Assembly: GCF_000021565.1 (NCBI RefSeq)
Contig: NC_012440.1
Coordinates: 1,810,411 to 1,858,372, forward strand
Direction: 5' to 3'
Length of the DNA stretch: 47,962 nt
Source: Persephonella marina EX-H1
GTDB lineage: Bacteria; Aquificota; Aquificia; Aquificales; Hydrogenothermaceae
Position 1 is the first letter of the stretch; every line of letters begins with the position of its first letter. The position numbers and the translations under genes were made by a program. The notes under the pieces were generated by a model. That model had not been told where the DNA came from, searched no databases, and saw only the letters and a program-made list of their open reading frames with translations. Shown one piece after another: positions 8,594 to 16,236 of the stretch.

Positions 8594-9646
8594 ATGAGAA
8601 CATTTATCTTATCTACAGAAACATTTATTCCTGAGCTACTGGATCCTGTTGAGATCGTTAACGCTCTTTATCCTGTTGAAAAGGTGGGAAGGAGGGTAAA
8701 TCTTCTTGCAAGAAAGATGGCGGAAAATATAGGTATTGAAAGAAGGCCTTTTGTTCTTGATCTTGAAAGTCTGCCAGAGAAAAGACTGAAAAAAAAGGAA
8801 AATCATCCTGCCCGGTGGGGAGAGAGGATAATAAACCGTTTTGTAGACCTTGTAGGAAGGGACAGTATTGGTTTTCTCTCTATATCTTACAACATCTCAT
8901 ATCATATTGATTATCTTCCAAATCTTATAACACAGATTGTAATGAAAACAGGATTAAAACTTGACCAGCCACCGGAGGAACTTCCCTACTATGGATGTGC
9001 ATCAGGGGTGCTTTCTATAAAAAATGCTGTTTCTTACTGTAAAAGATCTGGTAAGGCTGCGATTGTATTTGTCTTTGATCAGTGTTCAAAGCTTGCATAT
9101 ACACCGTCCGATAGTAATGATCCTTATATTAAAAAAACGATGAAATCAAACCTCCTTTTCTCAGATGGAGCTGCGGGACTTATTATTATCCCTGAAAATA
9201 TGAAGCCTTCAGGATCTTTACCTGAGATATTAGACATACAGACAGGTTATATCCCGGGTGACGGCATAAAGATGGAAAATGGAGCGTTCACATTAAATAA
9301 CAGCGTAAAGAATATCGTTCCTCCTGTAGTTTCTGAAAAGGTTATAAAACCTGTTCTGGAAAAACACGGCATAGACAAGGAAGATATAAAGGAGTGGTCC
9401 ATACATCAGGGAGGTCTGGCTATTATTGATAGATTTAAGGATGAAGAGGTTCTTGGACTTACCGAGGATCAGATAAAAAGATCAAAGGAGTTCTTCCACA
9501 GATATGGAAATTTGAGCTCACCAAGCTGTTTTCTTACATTTGACAGTTTTTTTAATGAAAACAGGGAAAGATCAGGTGATACAGGTATGATTGTAGGTTT
9601 TGGAGCAGGTTATTATATGGGGTCTGTTCTGTACAGGTGGGAATAG
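8594..9646 (+). CDS. Type III polyketide synthase (chalcone/stilbene synthase-like)
   Basis: This 350-residue thiolase-fold enzyme carries the Cys-His-Asn triad in chalcone-synthase context. C135 lies in YYGCASG, H271 in IHQGGLAIIDRF and N306 in RYGNLSSPSCF, the last two matching the HPGG and YGNMSSA blocks of the family. Type III synthases condense malonyl-CoA units onto an acyl-CoA starter, giving pyrones, resorcinols or naphthalenes. The starter here cannot be read from sequence. KAS III (FabH) is an alternative but normally shows a GAA(C)SGF-type nucleophile and different spacing. A GGGAGG ribosome-binding site precedes the ATG. The gene diverges from pepA and stands alone, with no methylase or oxidase beside it. 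Confidence 0.78.
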   Translation: MRTFILSTETFIPELLDPVEIVNALYPVEKVGRRVNLLARKMAENIGIERRPFVLDLESLPEKRLKKKENHPARWGERIINRFVDLVGRDSIGFLSISYNISYHIDYLPNLITQIVMKTGLKLDQPPEELPYYGCASGVLSIKNAVSYCKRSGKAAIVFVFDQCSKLAYTPSDSNDPYIKKTMKSNLLFSDGAAGLIIIPENMKPSGSLPEILDIQTGYIPGDGIKMENGAFTLNNSVKNIVPPVVSEKVIKPVLEKHGIDKEDIKEWSIHQGGLAIIDRFKDEEVLGLTEDQIKRSKEFFHRYGNLSSPSCFLTFDSFFNENRERSGDTGMIVGFGAGYYMGSVLYRWE

Positions 9647-9697
9647 GGCTTCATTATGATCAAACTCATTTTTATATTAATATTCAGGGATTAATAT

Positions 9698-9713
9698 ATT
9701 GATCTAAATCAAT
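9698..9713. promoter_or_regulatory. FNR/CRP-family operator-like palindrome upstream of superoxide reductase
   Basis: ATTGAT-CTAA-ATCAAT is a perfect inverted repeat containing TTGAT-N4-ATCAA, the textbook FNR half-site arrangement. It ends 18 bases before the ATG at 9732, immediately upstream of the AGGAGG ribosome-binding site. A possible -10 (TAATAT, 9692-9697) abuts it, so bound regulator would probably sit on the transcription start and repress. The binding protein is not in this window. Confidence 0.55.
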
Positions 9714-9731
9714 AAACAGGAGGTTGGTAAA

Positions 9732-10130
9732 ATGCCTAAGGTAAATACCTATGTAGATATCTCAGAGGTAGAAAAAGAGGCTAAAAAGGACTTTATAGAC
9801 AGACATTCACCATTCGTACATGTGGAAGGTGAGGCTGTTAAAGGACAGAAGCTTAAAGTAAAGGTAAAGGTTGGTAATGAGTACTCCCATCCAGATGATT
9901 TTGATCATTATATAGCCTATGTTCAGCTCTGGGATGGAGATACACTTCTCGGTCAGGCTACATTTACACCTGGAACACTCGGAAATGAAAGAGGTCAGGT
10001 TGAGGTTGACTTTTATATTGTTCCAAAATCTAATAAACTTAAATTAAACGCTATGAGCTACTGCACCAAGCATGGCCTCTGGCAGAGTGAGTATGTAGAG
10101 GTTGAAGTTAAAGAGCCAGTTTCTGCATAA
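9732..10130 (+). CDS. Superoxide reductase (neelaredoxin / one-iron desulfoferrodoxin type)
   Basis: The 132-residue protein reduces superoxide to hydrogen peroxide at a mononuclear Fe(His)4Cys centre. All five ligands are visible with family spacing: H25 (RHSPF), H53 and H59 (SHPDDFDHYI), C111 and H114 (YCTKHGLW). The N-terminal rubredoxin-like desulforedoxin domain is missing, making this the one-iron class found in hyperthermophiles. The fold resembles SoxZ, but SoxZ lacks these ligands. A strong AGGAGG site precedes the ATG, and an FNR-like palindrome overlaps the promoter region, consistent with oxygen- or redox-controlled expression. A clear terminator follows, so it is monocistronic. 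Confidence 0.88.
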   Translation: MPKVNTYVDISEVEKEAKKDFIDRHSPFVHVEGEAVKGQKLKVKVKVGNEYSHPDDFDHYIAYVQLWDGDTLLGQATFTPGTLGNERGQVEVDFYIVPKSNKLKLNAMSYCTKHGLWQSEYVEVEVKEPVSA

Positions 10131-10135
10131 TATTT

Positions 10136-10156
10136 AGGCCCCTCAGGGGCCTTTAA
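10136..10156 (+). terminator. Rho-independent terminator after superoxide reductase
   Basis: AGGCCCC (10136-10142) pairs with GGGGCCT (10146-10152) around a TCA loop, a seven-base GC-rich stem followed by a short TTTAAA tract. It starts six bases after the stop codon. Confidence 0.75.
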
Positions 10157-10176
10157 ATTAATGATGGAGTGAAATT

Positions 10177-10602
10177 ATGGATGAGAAAAAATTAAGCTCA
10201 AACCCTTTTATGACAAATATGAAATTCCTTGAAAATGTGCAGGAAGGTACAGAGTTTGAAAGGATTCTGAAGATACTTACAGTTCCTTCAAAAAGCGGTA
10301 TTTATATATCAAGATACGATATAAGGGAGCTGGGAAAGTCTTTAGGTGTTCAGCTTCCTGTCAGAGAGAGAAAGGAGATGTTAAAGGATCTTTTCATATA
10401 CGCAAAACAGATGGATAATCTTAAAGGTTTTATAGATCTTTTAATCTCTTTTGTTGATCACAGAATTTCCCAGTACAGGGAACTTCAGGAGAGATACCCA
10501 AAATCATCATCTCTTATGGAAAAATGGGTTAAAAAAGCTGAGTCATTGAAAACATTCCTGGAAAATATGAAAAAAGAGGTTGATATATACAGGAATATCT
10601 AG
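10177..10602 (+). CDS. Hypothetical helical protein
   Basis: I do not recognise this 141-residue protein. It is charged, soluble and predicted mostly helical, with no signal peptide, membrane segment, cysteine cluster or nucleotide-binding motif. The segment at residues 90-135 is rich in Lys, Glu and Leu and could form a short coiled coil. It begins 20 bases after a terminator, with GGAGTG as ribosome-binding site, and converges on ribD with a four-base overlap. Codon use matches its neighbours, which supports a real native gene. It may have its own promoter in the short gap, but none stands out. Confidence 0.7.
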   Translation: MDEKKLSSNPFMTNMKFLENVQEGTEFERILKILTVPSKSGIYISRYDIRELGKSLGVQLPVRERKEMLKDLFIYAKQMDNLKGFIDLLISFVDHRISQYRELQERYPKSSSLMEKWVKKAESLKTFLENMKKEVDIYRNI

Positions 10603-11696
10603 GGGCGAAGCTGAAGCAGGATATCATCCCCGAATCTTTTTATATCTTCAAGATGGAGATTTATACTTTTATCAACAGTATCAATTCCAAGTTTTCCAAA
10701 AGAGGATATACCATCCTCTCCTATAATCTTAGGTGCTATAAAAACGGAAATTCTGTCAAACAGCTTTTCCTTTAAAAACTGCGTTATCAGATCTCTCCCT
10801 CCTTCAATAAATAGATGAACAACATCCAGAGAGTAAAGATTTTTTAATATATCGTTCAGATCAAACCTTCTATTTTTTAATGGGAGTCTAACTATCTGGA
10901 CACCTTTATCTTCAAGCCTTTTTATCTTATTCCTATCAGCGATGTCTGATGTGAACAGAACAGTTTTCGCTTCATTATTAAACACATTATAATCTTCTGG
11001 AATTTTTAGATCTTTATCCAGAACCACTCTTAAAGGCTGTCTCTCCGTTTCAGTGTATCTTACGGTTAAATTTGGGTTATCTTTAAGAACTGTGTTTGTT
11101 CCGACCATTATCGCTGTTGATTCCCTACGAAGTTTATGTACGTATCTCCTTGATTCTTCAGATGTTATCCATTTTGATGATCCTGTTCCTGTTGCTATCT
11201 TACCATCCAAGGATTGAGCTATTTTCAGGTGTATAAAAGGTCTTTTTTCCTTAATATAAACGAAAAAGTCTTCATTTAACTTTCTTGCCTCATCCTGAAG
11301 AACACCTACAACTGTTTCTATCCCGTGTTTTTTTAGGATTTCAACACCTTTACCTGAGACCTGAGGATTAGGATCAACTGTGGCTATAACAACCCTTTTT
11401 ATTCTCCTGTCTATTATTGCCTCTGTACATGGTGGTGTTCTTCCGTAATGGCAGCAGGGCTCAAGTGTTACGTACATAGTTGAGCCTTCCAGGTTAAAAC
11501 CTTTTTTTATGGCATCATTTATAGCCTCCCTTTCCGCGTGGGGCATGCCTGCTTTTTTATGAAACCCTTTTCCAATTATCTTTCCATCTTTAACGATAAC
11601 AGCTCCCACAGTAGGGTTTGGGTGTGTGAGACCTTTTCTGAGCTCAGCTAACCTCAAAGCCTCTTTCATAAATATTTCATCATTTACCCTTTCCAT
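10599..11696 (-). CDS. ribD: Bifunctional pyrimidine deaminase/reductase RibD
   Basis: This enzyme catalyses the second and third steps of riboflavin synthesis from GTP, first deaminating then reducing the pyrimidine intermediate. The N-terminal cytidine-deaminase-like domain (about residues 1-145) has zinc ligands H53 in PHAE and C81/C90 in PCCHYGRTPPC, with E55 as the proton shuttle. The C-terminal reductase domain (about 150-365) contains KIATGTGSSKWIT, AIMVGTNTVLKDNPNL and the terminal LFIEGG loop. Length 365 is typical. The start has AGGGAG nine bases upstream. It is transcribed away from polX across a 62-base divergent gap. Confidence 0.95.
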   Translation of the reverse strand: MERVNDEIFMKEALRLAELRKGLTHPNPTVGAVIVKDGKIIGKGFHKKAGMPHAEREAINDAIKKGFNLEGSTMYVTLEPCCHYGRTPPCTEAIIDRRIKRVVIATVDPNPQVSGKGVEILKKHGIETVVGVLQDEARKLNEDFFVYIKEKRPFIHLKIAQSLDGKIATGTGSSKWITSEESRRYVHKLRRESTAIMVGTNTVLKDNPNLTVRYTETERQPLRVVLDKDLKIPEDYNVFNNEAKTVLFTSDIADRNKIKRLEDKGVQIVRLPLKNRRFDLNDILKNLYSLDVVHLFIEGGRDLITQFLKEKLFDRISVFIAPKIIGEDGISSFGKLGIDTVDKSINLHLEDIKRFGDDILLQLRP

Positions 11697-11758
11697 ATTG
11701 TTCAGCTCCCTGTCAGGATTTATATTTAAAAACAGTTAAATTTTAACAGGGGATAAAA

Positions 11759-13519
11759 ATGTATAACATAAACAGGGATTTAGCAAACATATTCAAGAAG
11801 ATGGCAGCTATATACGAGTTTTTAGATGACAGGTTCAGGGCTATGGCTTACCAGAGAGCGGCCCACATTATAGAGGATCTTCCAGAGGATATTAGAAATT
11901 ATATTGTTTCTGGAAAGCTCTATATGATAAGAGGGATAGGACCAAGTATTGCCTCAAAGATTGAGGAGTATGTTAAAACCGGAAAGATCCAGAAGTTTGA
12001 AGAACTGAAAAAACAGGTTCCAGAGGATTTTATTGAGCTTATAGACCTTCCAGGTTTTGGTCCAAAAACCCTTAAGAAAATACATGATGAGCTTGGTATA
12101 AGCACTAAGGAAGAGCTCGTTAAAGCTCTAAAGGACGGAAGGGTTGAAAAGCTTGAGGGATTCGGTCCTAAAAAGGTTGAGAATATGCTCAAAGGTCTAC
12201 AGATGTATGAGATATCAAAGAGAAGAATTATACTCTGGGAGGCACTGCAGATATCGGAGTATCTTAAGGAAAAGCTAAAATCAGGGCTGAAAGAGATAAA
12301 AAAGATAGAGGTTGCAGGAAGTGTAAGGAGGAGAAAGGAGACTATAGGAGATATAGATATCCTTGTAACTGCTGAAGATAAATATAGATCAAAGATAATG
12401 GATTTTTTCACATCCATTGAAGAGGTCTCGGAGGTTCTTGTTAAAGGTCCAAAAAAATCATCTGTAATAATGAAGTTTGAAGGAAAGGAGAGGCAGGTTG
12501 ATCTAAGAATCTTTAATGATGATGAGTGGGGAGCTGCCCTTCAGTATTTTACAGGCTCAAAACAGCATAACGTTCATCTGAGGGAGATAGCAAAAGAGAA
12601 GGGACTTAAGATAAATGAGTACGGTGTTTTTGATGCAAAAACAGACAAAAAGATAGCAGGTGAGACTGAGGAGAGTGTTTATCAGTCTGTAGGTCTGAAA
12701 TGGATACCTCCAGAGCTGAGGGAGGATAGAGGTGAGATTGAGGCTTCTATGAGGGATGCCCTTCCCGACCTTGTTGAGCTTAAAGATATAAAAGGTGATC
12801 TTCATGTCCATTCAACATGGTCTGATGGCGTCGTATCAATTAAAGAGATTATAGATTTTGTCAAAAAGAAGTACAGATATGATTATATAGCCATAACTGA
12901 TCACTCAAAATCACAGAGGGTTGCACACGGTCTTGATGAGGGAAGGCTTTTAGAGGAGATAAATGAGATAAAGCTTTTAAACAAGATGATAGGATTTGAT
13001 TTTGTAAAAACAGGAATAGAGGTTGATATTCTTTTAGATGGCTCACTTGATCTACCAGATGATGTTCTGTCAAAACTTGACTGGGTTGTTGCCTCCGTTC
13101 ACAGCCATTTTAATAGAGATAACACAGACAGGATAATAAAGGCTATGGAAAACCCTTATGTTAATGTTATCGGTCATATGACAGGAAGGCTGATAGGACT
13201 GAGGGAAGGATATCCTGTTGATATGAATGCTGTTATAAAGGCTGCTAAAGAGACAGGAACAGCTCTTGAGATTAACGCACAGCCAAGAAGGATGGATATT
13301 GATGAGATCTGGATTAGAAAAGCTGTTGAAGAAGGGGTAAAGCTTGTTATCTCAACTGATGCTCATAACCTTGGAAATTTTGCATTTATGGAGATAGGTG
13401 TTTATATAGCAAGGAGAGGCTGGGCTGAAAAGAAGGACATACTCAACACGGGAAGCTGGAAGGATATACAGAGATTTATAACGGAAAAGAGAAAAAGGTT
13501 TGGTGTGAAGTATGTTTAA
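11759..13519 (+). CDS. polX: DNA polymerase/3'-5' exonuclease PolX
   Basis: The 586-residue family X polymerase functions in gap-filling repair. An N-terminal Pol beta-like lyase region with helix-hairpin-helix elements (RGIGPSIASKIEEY, LPGFGPKTLKKI, LEGFGPKKVENM) is followed by the palm. The palm carries the catalytic aspartates in GSVRRRKETIGDIDIL and a later acidic residue in RQVDLRIF. From about residue 335 a PHP domain begins with GDLHVHSTWSDG and ends with TDAHNLGNF, giving metal-dependent 3'-5' exonuclease activity. This two-domain layout matches Bacillus and Thermus PolX. It is likely co-transcribed with the small gene 15 bases downstream. Confidence 0.95.
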   Translation: MYNINRDLANIFKKMAAIYEFLDDRFRAMAYQRAAHIIEDLPEDIRNYIVSGKLYMIRGIGPSIASKIEEYVKTGKIQKFEELKKQVPEDFIELIDLPGFGPKTLKKIHDELGISTKEELVKALKDGRVEKLEGFGPKKVENMLKGLQMYEISKRRIILWEALQISEYLKEKLKSGLKEIKKIEVAGSVRRRKETIGDIDILVTAEDKYRSKIMDFFTSIEEVSEVLVKGPKKSSVIMKFEGKERQVDLRIFNDDEWGAALQYFTGSKQHNVHLREIAKEKGLKINEYGVFDAKTDKKIAGETEESVYQSVGLKWIPPELREDRGEIEASMRDALPDLVELKDIKGDLHVHSTWSDGVVSIKEIIDFVKKKYRYDYIAITDHSKSQRVAHGLDEGRLLEEINEIKLLNKMIGFDFVKTGIEVDILLDGSLDLPDDVLSKLDWVVASVHSHFNRDNTDRIIKAMENPYVNVIGHMTGRLIGLREGYPVDMNAVIKAAKETGTALEINAQPRRMDIDEIWIRKAVEEGVKLVISTDAHNLGNFAFMEIGVYIARRGWAEKKDILNTGSWKDIQRFITEKRKRFGVKYV

Positions 13520-13534
13520 TAAGGGGGGAGTGTT

Positions 13535-13933
13535 ATGTATTCTGTCCGCAGTATTGTTAAAGGAGGCTCATTTAATGATACTGTCTTTGAGACATTCAGG
13601 GAGATGTTAGGAGATGAGAAGTACAATGAACTTAAGGATTTTTTAGATTTTTACAGAATTGAGTGCAGGGTTGATGAAAAGAACAGGCTTGTTATATCTA
13701 TCTATTTTTCCTATGAGAAGAAATGGTATGATGTTGCCATGGTTGATCTTAATGATGGAAGTATAAAGAAATTTTTAACGGACAGGGAGTTCATATCAAA
13801 GATAAATAATGAGAACCTCTATATACTCTCTAATCTTGAAAGTGAGATAAAGAGAACATCAACTGTTATACTGTCCATAATAGCCTTTCTTATAGGGGCA
13901 TCAATCGGAATCATAATCTTGCAGATCCTTTAA
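13535..13933 (+). CDS. Hypothetical tail-anchored protein
   Basis: The 132-residue product is unfamiliar. Residues 1-105 form a soluble, charged domain, and residues 108-131 (VILSIIAFLIGASIGIIILQIL) form one membrane helix at the very C-terminus, so it is probably tail-anchored with the bulk in the cytoplasm. The ATG has a strong AAGGGGGGAG ribosome-binding site and follows polX by 15 bases, with gltX 39 bases further on. Position suggests a polX-gltX operon but gives no functional clue. No enzymatic motif can be seen. Confidence 0.75.
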   Translation: MYSVRSIVKGGSFNDTVFETFREMLGDEKYNELKDFLDFYRIECRVDEKNRLVISIYFSYEKKWYDVAMVDLNDGSIKKFLTDREFISKINNENLYILSNLESEIKRTSTVILSIIAFLIGASIGIIILQIL

Positions 13934-13972
13934 TGTTAAAATATTTTTCAATAAAAATTCTGGAGGATTAGA

Positions 13973-15409
13973 TTGGTAAGAGTCAGGTTTGCCCCAAGTC
14001 CAACTGGATATCTTCACCTTGGAAATGCAAGAACAGCTCTTTTTAACTATATCTATGCAAGACACACAGGTGGAAAACTTATACTCAGAATAGAGGACAC
14101 GGACAGGGAGAGATCTAAGAAAGAGTATGAGGATTTGCTTATTGATGATCTTAAATGGCTTGGTATAGAGTGGGATGAAGGTCCTGATATCGGTGGTGAT
14201 TATGGACCTTACAGACAGTCTGAAAGGACTGATATATACAATCAGTATGTTGAGAAGCTTAAAGAGTCAGGTCATATTTACAAATGTTTCTGCAGTCCAG
14301 AGGAGCTTGAGGAAGAAAGGAAGAAGGCTCTCTCAGAGGGAAGGCCACCAAGATACAGCGGGAAGTGCAGAAATCTGACTGAAGATCAGATAAAAAAGTT
14401 AGAGTCTGAAGGAAAACCTTATGTATGGAGATTTAGAGTTCCGGACGGTGAGTTTATCATATTTGAGGATGTTATAAAGGGAACTGTTGAGATAAATGTT
14501 GATGAGTTTGGTGATTTTGTTATTGTGAGATCAGATGGATCACCGGTTTATAACTTTGTTGTTGTTGTGGATGATGCTCTGATGAAGATAACAGATGTTA
14601 TAAGAGGAGAAGATCACCTTTCAAACACACCTAAGCAGATACTTATTTACAGAGCTTTAGGCTTTGAAGAGCCGAGATTTGCACACCTCCCGATAATATT
14701 AGGTGAGGACAGAAGTAAGCTCTCAAAGAGACATGGGGCTGTTTCTGTAAGGGCCTTCAGGGATGATGGTTATGTGTCAGAGGCGATGTTTAACGGTCTT
14801 TCTTTACTTGGGTGGCACCCAAAAGGAGATAATGAGGTTCTCTCAAAGGAAGAGATAATAAGGGAGTTTGATATAAAGGATATACATAATGCACCTGCTG
14901 TATTTGACAGAGCGAAACTAAGATGGCTTAACGGTGTTTATATCAGAGAGAAGATAGATCTTGACGATCTGACAGAAAGAGCTGTACCTTTCTTTGAAGG
15001 TTTTGGGTATAAAGCTGATTTTGATTATTACAGAAAGGTTATGGAAGCTATAAGGGACAGCCTTGAGACATTAATGGATATAGAGCAGAGGGCAAAACCA
15101 TTTTTTGTTGATGACTTCCATTATGAAGAGGATGCACAGCAGTTCTTAAAGGATGAAACCGGATATAGGGTTGTACAGCTTTTCTACGAGAAAGTAAAGG
15201 ATATGGATGAGATAAAAAAGGAGGATTTCAAAAGGATAACAAAAGAGATACAGAAAGAGCTTGGAGTTAAAGGTAAAAATCTTTTTATGCCTATCAGGGT
15301 TGCCCTTACAGGTGTTACATCAGGTGTTGATATGGCTGTTCTTGTTGAGGTTATAGGAGTTGAGAGGGTAAAACACAGATTACAGAGAGCCTTAGAGTAT
15401 TTCGGGTAG
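13973..15409 (+). CDS. gltX: Glutamyl-tRNA synthetase
   Basis: This class I synthetase charges tRNA-Glu. The start is a TTG with GGAGG eight bases upstream, reading VRVRFAPSPTGYLHLGNART, which includes the HIGH-type motif HLGN. The KMSKS equivalent is KLSKRHG near residue 248. A zinc-like cluster appears in the insertion: CFCSPEEL...CRN. Length 478 is normal for bacterial GluRS. Aquificales usually lack GlnRS, so this enzyme probably also mischarges tRNA-Gln for the GatCAB amidation route; that is inferred from the group, not visible here. A phosphatase gene follows four bases after the stop. Confidence 0.96.
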   Translation: MVRVRFAPSPTGYLHLGNARTALFNYIYARHTGGKLILRIEDTDRERSKKEYEDLLIDDLKWLGIEWDEGPDIGGDYGPYRQSERTDIYNQYVEKLKESGHIYKCFCSPEELEEERKKALSEGRPPRYSGKCRNLTEDQIKKLESEGKPYVWRFRVPDGEFIIFEDVIKGTVEINVDEFGDFVIVRSDGSPVYNFVVVVDDALMKITDVIRGEDHLSNTPKQILIYRALGFEEPRFAHLPIILGEDRSKLSKRHGAVSVRAFRDDGYVSEAMFNGLSLLGWHPKGDNEVLSKEEIIREFDIKDIHNAPAVFDRAKLRWLNGVYIREKIDLDDLTERAVPFFEGFGYKADFDYYRKVMEAIRDSLETLMDIEQRAKPFFVDDFHYEEDAQQFLKDETGYRVVQLFYEKVKDMDEIKKEDFKRITKEIQKELGVKGKNLFMPIRVALTGVTSGVDMAVLVEVIGVERVKHRLQRALEYFG

Positions 15410-15413
15410 TACT

Positions 15414-15863
15414 ATGATCAGATGGGTTATAGAAAATCTTGGCGGGAGCAGAGCTCCAGAGCCAGAAGAGCTTGATATATGGGTAAATGAAGGTGTTAAT
15501 ACTGTAATAAATCTTTTAGGTGGAGATTACGGTAGTTTTATAGCTGAAAAACAGAGAGAGAAAGGTTTTGAGGTTATAAGGATACCATTTTCTATGGCTG
15601 ATCCCATCCCTGAGGAAGAGTTTACAGCTGTTTATGAGTATGTTGATCAGTTAAGAGAAGATAGAAAAAAGGTTGTTGTTCACTGTAAGTATGGACAGGC
15701 GAGAAGTGGAACATTCTTAGCAGGTTATCTTATACATTCTGGTTATTCCTATGAGGAAGCTCTAAACACAGTTTTTTCTAAAGGTTTCACTCCCCATACA
15801 GAGTACCAGATAAGATTCCTTAAGGAGCTTTATGAGAAGTTAAGATCTGATGTTAGAGATTAA
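15414..15863 (+). CDS. Dual-specificity/tyrosine-type protein phosphatase
   Basis: The 149-residue enzyme has the cysteine phosphatase P-loop HCKYGQARSGT. C91 is the nucleophile, R97 the phosphate-binding arginine, and an upstream Asp (D63 in MADPIPEEE) is a good candidate general acid. Such small archaeal-style DSPs dephosphorylate phosphotyrosine and phosphoserine proteins, or sometimes RNA 5' ends or phosphoinositides; the substrate is unknown. The ATG lies four bases after the gltX stop with no clear ribosome-binding site, pointing to translational coupling. It overlaps the next gene by 14 bases. Confidence 0.85.
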   Translation: MIRWVIENLGGSRAPEPEELDIWVNEGVNTVINLLGGDYGSFIAEKQREKGFEVIRIPFSMADPIPEEEFTAVYEYVDQLREDRKKVVVHCKYGQARSGTFLAGYLIHSGYSYEEALNTVFSKGFTPHTEYQIRFLKELYEKLRSDVRD

Positions 15864-16236
15864 GGATCTTAGAAGGCTTAAGATCGTCTTTAAAAAAGAC
15901 GGGAAAATATTAGATAGAGCATTTTTTGACAGGCTTATTGAGAATACTGAAGATAAAGATCTGAAAAACTTTCTTATAGGCTGCAGGCATACAGTAGAAA
16001 GACATTACACGGAAGCGTTAAAATGGTTTCTTATATCAGACTGTGATGACAGCAGGGTTATGATAGTCCTTCTCTCATATAAATTGGGGGATGATTTTCT
16101 TTTTGATGAGTATTATGAAGAAGATCTTGTTTTTGGTGAAACACTGAAAAAACTTGACATTGAAGTCTATCTCCAGACCGGAGAAAAGGAGTACAGGGTA
16201 GATAAGGATCTGATTAGGGAATTAAACAGGATCTAA
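15850..16236 (+). CDS. Hypothetical protein, last gene of gltX operon
   Basis: This 128-residue acidic protein is not recognised. It looks soluble and mixed alpha/beta, with a helix-rich middle (FLIGCRHTVERHYTEALKWFLISDC) slightly reminiscent of a TPR unit. It overlaps the phosphatase gene by 14 bases and the convergent Cas6-family gene by 15 bases, so it is tightly packed and most likely translated. No catalytic or binding motif can be assigned. Codon use matches the flanking genes. Confidence 0.7.
   Translation: MLEIKDLRRLKIVFKKDGKILDRAFFDRLIENTEDKDLKNFLIGCRHTVERHYTEALKWFLISDCDDSRVMIVLLSYKLGDDFLFDEYYEEDLVFGETLKKLDIEVYLQTGEKEYRVDKDLIRELNRI

Noticed and set aside
9732-10130. SoxZ of the thiosulfate oxidation complex
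   Set aside because: The fold is similar, but the His4Cys iron ligands with superoxide reductase spacing are present and no other sox gene is adjacent.
11697-11758. GTTAAA-T-TTTAAC palindrome between ribD and polX as an operator
   Set aside because: It is short, AT-only apart from its ends, and expected by chance in such AT-rich divergent promoters.
11920-13073. Minus-strand frames inside polX
   Set aside because: They overlap a well-supported polymerase gene and show no protein-family features.
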